The notes beneath the pieces are model-generated. The model saw nothing but the letters and a program-made list of their open reading frames with translations. It was not told where the DNA came from and did not search any database. From Branchinecta lynchi (lineage: Eukaryota > Arthropoda > Branchiopoda > Anostraca > Branchinectidae): a DNA stretch of 64,000 bases. A program made the position numbers and the translations under genes. Location: the NCBI GenBank assembly GCA_023053575.1, contig JAKZAP010000012.1, positions 9,858,230 through 9,922,229 on the forward strand. The letters run 5' to 3'. This document shows, piece after piece, positions 61,978 to 64,000 of this stretch (its first letter is position 1; the number at the start of each line of letters is the position of its first letter).

Positions 61978-62717
61978 TTATTGTTGAGGGTGATTGGTGA
62001 TGAATCTGGAGAAACTGTGTTTTGTGGAGTTTTTACGGGCGACAGAAGGAATGATCTTTTCAAGGTACTAGCCACACTAGGTCTCTTCGTTGACTGAGGG
62101 GTGGAAGAGATCGTAGGTGTATTATCTATCAGTGAAGAGAAGTGACTCGTTGAGATATCATTTTTGCTCGCTTGAACATCATGCAGCAAGAATCTGTTCT
62201 TTATGAGGGAAAGTGGAATGGAAGACTGAGCCAAAAAATGAACTGCATGGTCGTCAATAGCATATCTAGTTTTCCTCGAGGATACAGCATCGGAGACAAA
62301 ATCGAGTGTATTGTAAGTTCTCCCATCTACCGTAAGCAGTCCACTTTCCGCTGAATATACAGCTCCATCCACCGTCAACAGATGGTTTAACAGAGCTTCC
62401 CCTTGTGGTCTCTGAGAGCGAGGAATGAGCTCTAAATTAACCTGAACGAGGTTAGAGGGGTTTTGTGGCGATGCTGGAGGTGTAGATGGGGCGACAGTCG
62501 AGTTTACTTCACTTTTATTCGGTACGATATTCACTTTGAGCGGTTTAGTTGTGGTCTCTTTGTATTTTTCAAGTCTCTTAACTGCAGACTGAAAAAGCAG
62601 CAATTTTTCTTCATCCGAGATCGATTCGTCATTTAATAGTCCAGCCATATCATTCTCAAACTGTTGTTTAGGCAAGAATGAAGCATCAAAAGGGATAAGT
62701 TTGTAGGCACGAGCCAT
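61962..62717 (-). CDS. Conserved Polinton protein of unknown function
   Basis: 251 codons from the first ATG (MARAYKLIPFDASF), one base after the stop of the gene before. The middle part has ELIPRSQRPQGEALLNHLL, then YSAESGLLTVDGRTYNTLDF and IPLSLIKNRFLL; this order resembles an uncharacterised protein found beside the integrase in many Polintons. The Pro/Thr/Ser-rich parts around it look disordered. The function is not known and I do not assign one. Confidence 0.7.
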   Translation of the reverse strand: MARAYKLIPFDASFLPKQQFENDMAGLLNDESISDEEKLLLFQSAVKRLEKYKETTTKPLKVNIVPNKSEVNSTVAPSTPPASPQNPSNLVQVNLELIPRSQRPQGEALLNHLLTVDGAVYSAESGLLTVDGRTYNTLDFVSDAVSSRKTRYAIDDHAVHFLAQSSIPLSLIKNRFLLHDVQASKNDISTSHFSSLIDNTPTISSTPQSTKRPSVASTLKRSFLLSPVKTPQNTVSPDSSPITLNNKWMQF

Positions 62718-62718
62718 G

Positions 62719-63048
62719 TTATCCCCTGCTGAGCAATCCACCAACAAGACTCGTAACTATGGGTAGCAATATGCCGAAAATACTTCCACCTTTCTGTATT
62801 AATTTATTTCGTTTTTGTTTTGAGCTAACTTTCTTTTTACTCAAATATTTTATAATATTTTGATGTTTAAAGCACCGCTGCTTCTGACAGTCTGGCATTT
62901 TTACGTTGCAGTTCACTACATTTAAACATATTTCGGAGATAATATCAATCAGTTGTTTGTCAGAATTTTCCAAAATTGCCCGTCTCAGTTGCGGTTTAGC
63001 TTTGCTTAGTACACTCAGAAGTGCCACATGTTCTTTAACGCGCTGCAT
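62719..63048 (-). CDS. Small conserved Polinton protein with hydrophobic C-terminus
   Basis: 109 codons, 8 bp after the ATPase stop. It has a helical N-terminal part (EHVALLSVLSKAKPQLRRAI), a Lys-rich stretch (LSKKKVSSKQKRNKL) and a C-terminal GGSIFGILLPIVTSLVGGLL that could cross or insert in a membrane. Proteins of this plan recur next to the packaging ATPase in Polintons. Function not known. Confidence 0.7.
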   Translation of the reverse strand: MQRVKEHVALLSVLSKAKPQLRRAILENSDKQLIDIISEICLNVVNCNVKMPDCQKQRCFKHQNIIKYLSKKKVSSKQKRNKLIQKGGSIFGILLPIVTSLVGGLLSRG

Positions 63049-63056
63049 CTTTAAGA

Positions 63057-63701
63057 CTAATTGAGCTTTTTCTTCGACCCTTCTAGATATACAGTTACAT
63101 TTTTGTCAAACACATTAGAGAGCAACATCAGGTTACGGTCTTTTGCATTTAAGTTTATGCACAGATGACCAAAGACTATAGAGGTGGCATGCTTATAGGC
63201 TTCAAGAAGGTAATGAGGATTTGTGGGGAACATTTGTTTTGCCAGATTCATTATAGAGGACTCGTCTCTAGGCTGACGGAACAGAACAAAGTAATTGCTA
63301 TTAAGACTTATCGTGCGAACACTTTTTGTAGCTTGAAAGAGATTATGAAGTATAAGAATACAGGACAGATTCCTATGGTGAGACTGCACTGTCCACAAGT
63401 CGAGCAGAGCCTCCGAATGCTTTTCCATCTGCGTGGCCAGATCATCAAACACCAACAACGAATCTTGAGGGAGATTTTCTAGGATGTCAAACCCTTGAAT
63501 GAAATGCACGTTTGGACTGTGCTTCCTAATGTCATCGTAAGTTGTTTGCCAAGTACGATAGCAGATGTAGACACTTTTATGCGAAGGAGCAATAATTTCG
63601 TGGGATTCTTGTATAAGGCGAGAGACAAAAGTAGATTTGCCAGACATGCTTGGTCCAGCAATGATCATACGGTAAGGACTCTCAAACTGAAAAGCTTTCA
63701 T
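63057..63701 (-). CDS. Genome-packaging ATPase (FtsK/HerA, A32-like)
   Basis: 214 codons from ATG (MKAFQFESPYRM). Walker A is GPSMSGKST (residues 16-24) and Walker B SLLVFDDL (81-88). HHRNLSC and NYFVLFRQPRDES follow, as in A32-like ATPases that pump DNA into capsids. A TTG codon 15 bases upstream extends the frame but is not needed. It is the first gene of the minus-strand cluster and has a TATA box about 105 bp upstream. Confidence 0.88.
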   Translation of the reverse strand: MKAFQFESPYRMIIAGPSMSGKSTFVSRLIQESHEIIAPSHKSVYICYRTWQTTYDDIRKHSPNVHFIQGFDILENLPQDSLLVFDDLATQMEKHSEALLDLWTVQSHHRNLSCILILHNLFQATKSVRTISLNSNYFVLFRQPRDESSIMNLAKQMFPTNPHYLLEAYKHATSIVFGHLCINLNAKDRNLMLLSNVFDKNVTVYLEGSKKKLN

Positions 63702-63806
63702 GTTGAAAGTAGACAAGAAACTGAGCTAAGGATTCGTATGTACGACACTTTTATTCAGTTCACATATCAACATATAGAGAGGGGGTGAATAATGAACAGT
63801 CTCAGA

Positions 63807-63813
63807 TTATATA
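63807..63813 (-). promoter_or_regulatory. TATA box upstream of the ATPase and structural genes
   Basis: The minus strand reads TATATAA, about 105 bp before the ATPase start codon and downstream of the GC-rich minisatellite. It is the only clear TATA motif I see at the head of the eight-gene cluster. Candidate. Confidence 0.45.
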
Positions 63814-63868
63814 CACTCCCCTGATTTACACCCCCGACTCGGCATCGGCAGAAACTGGCGATGCCGAA

Positions 63869-64000
63869 CGCAGCGCCTGGCGGAGGGCGCTGCGCCCTGG
63901 CGGAAGGGGCGCGGCGGAGGGCGCGGCGGAGGGCGCAGCGCCCGGCGGAGGGCGCGGCACCCGGCGGAGGGCGCGGCACCCGGCGGAGGGCGCGGCACCC
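63869..64000. repeat. GC-rich minisatellite, 20-bp unit
   Basis: At least three exact units of CGGCGGAGGGCGCGGCACCC end the window; looser GGCGGAGGGCGC units precede them. The composition is far above the rest of the window. The array continues past the edge. Open frames of Arg/Ala/Pro here are repeat effects. Confidence 0.8.

Larger units (their letters stand above)
56586..64000. mobile_element. Polinton/Maverick (adintovirus-like) element, left end and about 7.4 kb
   Basis: The element starts AGTAGGCAGGGC, with the 5'-AG typical of Polintons, right where the H2 repeat breaks off; TCTGTC just before it may be the 6-bp target copy. It carries the class hallmarks: retroviral-type integrase, packaging ATPase, adenain-like protease and two jelly-roll capsid proteins. 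All reading frames are free of stops and shifts, which suggests recent activity or a virus-like form. The DNA polymerase B gene and second terminal repeat are not in the window. Confidence 0.9.

Noticed and set aside
63767..63998. Arg/Pro/Ala-rich open frames at the right end
   Set aside because: They are translations of the GC-rich minisatellite.

Overview
The window is intron- and transposon-rich DNA from a multicellular animal, most like a marine invertebrate. It has spliced exons, many families of short inverted-repeat transposons, LINE remains, Helentron-like tandem-repeat elements and, at the right end, a virus-like Polinton. I cannot assign a phylum. Coordinates for spliced exons rest on GT/AG junctions and an unbroken reading frame, not on transcripts.

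From about 49.97 kb down to the left edge runs one minus-strand gene. Thirteen exons are visible (2263 coding bases, about 754 residues, 3' end outside the window). It encodes a signal peptide followed by four tandem DOMON domains of the ferric-chelate-reductase (FRRS1) kind. Each domain is built from the same exon set: A (N-terminal half), B (middle), C (C-terminal half), D (linker), with the same intron phases throughout. In the fourth domain D, A and B are fused in one exon.

The introns are packed with mobile elements, many nested. The main families are: two Helentron/HINE-like families with a (GTCY)n microsatellite and tandem monomers; hAT-type MITEs with 8-bp target duplications; foldback MITEs; a palindrome-cluster family; and inverted elements of 216-432 bp with 11-12-bp target duplications whose arms carry hammerhead-ribozyme-like cores. 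LINE fragments lie at 4.2-5.9, 26.1-26.9, 29.7-30.3, 52.9-53.0 and 54.0-55.5 kb; all are broken.

From 56.586 kb to the right edge lies one end of a Polinton/Maverick (adintovirus-like) element inserted into a HINE-like repeat. Eight minus-strand genes are packed with overlaps of 1-16 bp or gaps of 1-8 bp: packaging ATPase, two conserved small/unknown proteins, chromodomain integrase, penton-like minor capsid protein, pVI/pX-like basic protein, double-jelly-roll major capsid protein and adenain-like protease. A cysteine-rich gene on the plus strand lies nearest the element end. The reading frames are intact. The protein-primed DNA polymerase and the second terminal repeat, expected for this class, would be beyond the window.
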